Both the position numbers and the translations under genes were made by a program. Below the pieces are notes generated by a model that saw only the letters and a program-made list of their open reading frames with translations, did not search any database and was not told where the DNA came from. Shown piece by piece: positions 13,391 through 13,714 of a stretch of DNA of 13,714 nt. The DNA is taken from positions 1 through 13,714 of the forward strand of contig NZ_CALUDM010000096.1 of assembly GCF_943914805.1 (NCBI RefSeq). Direction: 5' to 3'. The stretch is from an uncultured Acinetobacter sp. (GTDB lineage Bacteria; Pseudomonadota; Gammaproteobacteria; Pseudomonadales; Moraxellaceae). Positions within the stretch are counted from its first letter, which is position 1, and the number at the start of each line of letters is the position of its first letter.

Positions 13391-13714
13391 ATGAACCTAG
13401 AGATTCCTAAAACCTCAGTCTTTCTAGATTTAAAAGAACATTTATATTTTGATGATGATCAAAATAGGACTTATATACTACCCAATCCAGAGGTAATGGA
13501 AACTGATTCAACATCTAAATTTGTGAACTACATTCACGGTATAGATGATGTTCGTATATTTCGTCGAAATGATAAAGGCATTCTTAAAATCAAAGATCAT
13601 GCGCTATATAAGCTTTTTAAAAATATTCAAACCATCAGAAATTTAAACAAAACGTATGAGTGGGCGAATTCAAACATGAGGTGCGACAGTTTCAAAAGCC
13701 ATATGATAATCAAC
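13391..13714 (+). CDS. Unidentified gene, 3' end outside window (108 codons visible)
   Basis: ATG at 13391 is preceded by AGGA at a normal distance, and the frame is open to the window end. The visible 108 residues are soluble and charged, with an acidic turn (YFDDDQNRTY, about 19-28), a predicted beta stretch (DDVRIFRRNDKGILKI) and a helix rich in Lys and aromatics (HALYKLFKNIQTIRNLNK). No domain recognised. Genes placed just downstream of AlpA-type regulators in such islands are often replication- or inovirus Gp2-like proteins, which is a guess from position only. Confidence 0.65.
   Translation, partial: MNLEIPKTSVFLDLKEHLYFDDDQNRTYILPNPEVMETDSTSKFVNYIHGIDDVRIFRRNDKGILKIKDHALYKLFKNIQTIRNLNKTYEWANSNMRCDSFKSHMIIN

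Overview
The window looks like accessory DNA (integrative island or plasmid) from a low-GC gammaproteobacterium, most likely Acinetobacter or a close Moraxellaceae relative. This is inferred from the AT-rich composition, the gene families present and the short-stem UUCG-loop terminators; it cannot be proved without a search. There is no rRNA, tRNA, CRISPR array or complete insertion sequence.

Left part (1-2450, minus strand): hsdM and the 5' part of hsdS of a type I restriction-modification system of the EcoR124 (type IC) kind, joined by an ATGA overlap; hsdR is not in the window. The hsdS fragment has three tandem TAEL repeats in its central spacer. Just after them, at the window edge, lies a perfect 10-bp tandem repeat (at least 5.6 copies). 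Because 10 is not a multiple of 3, changes in copy number would shift the frame of the second target-recognition half, so this is a candidate phase-variable specificity gene. A perfect 10-bp inverted repeat overlaps the likely hsdM promoter.

Second part (2466-6260, minus strand): a phage/plasmid-type DNA module of three genes: a cysteine-rich phiC31 Gp3-like ('hydrolase or metal-binding') protein, a YqaJ-type phage exonuclease and a DUF932 protein. Two of the three are followed by a clear minus-strand intrinsic terminator, and the YqaJ gene is followed by a large nested hairpin instead. Upstream lies a small protein with a CxxC pair near each end around a glycine-rich hydrophobic core, with a terminator in its leader.

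Third part (6404-9018, plus strand): a tightly coupled three-gene cassette, consisting of a 50-aa double-CxxC acidic protein, a 66-aa HicA-like protein and a 734-aa helical-repeat/ankyrin protein, closed by a strong terminator. I do not recognise this arrangement, and it is the best candidate here for an undescribed multi-gene system. A separate HTH/coiled-coil protein follows.

Fourth part (9700-11520, plus strand): a C4-type antisense RNA. One of its hairpin loops is complementary over 12 nt to the ribosome-binding region of a short downstream ORF, the arrangement known for phage P1/P7 C4. The target ORF appears truncated to 21 codons. Next is a four-gene envelope operon: small lipoprotein, two small membrane proteins, larger lipoprotein.

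Right part (11525-13714): a large unrecognised helical protein on the minus strand, divergent from an AlpA-family regulator, then a gene cut by the window end. AlpA together with C4 RNA points to P4-like or prophage-derived island biology.
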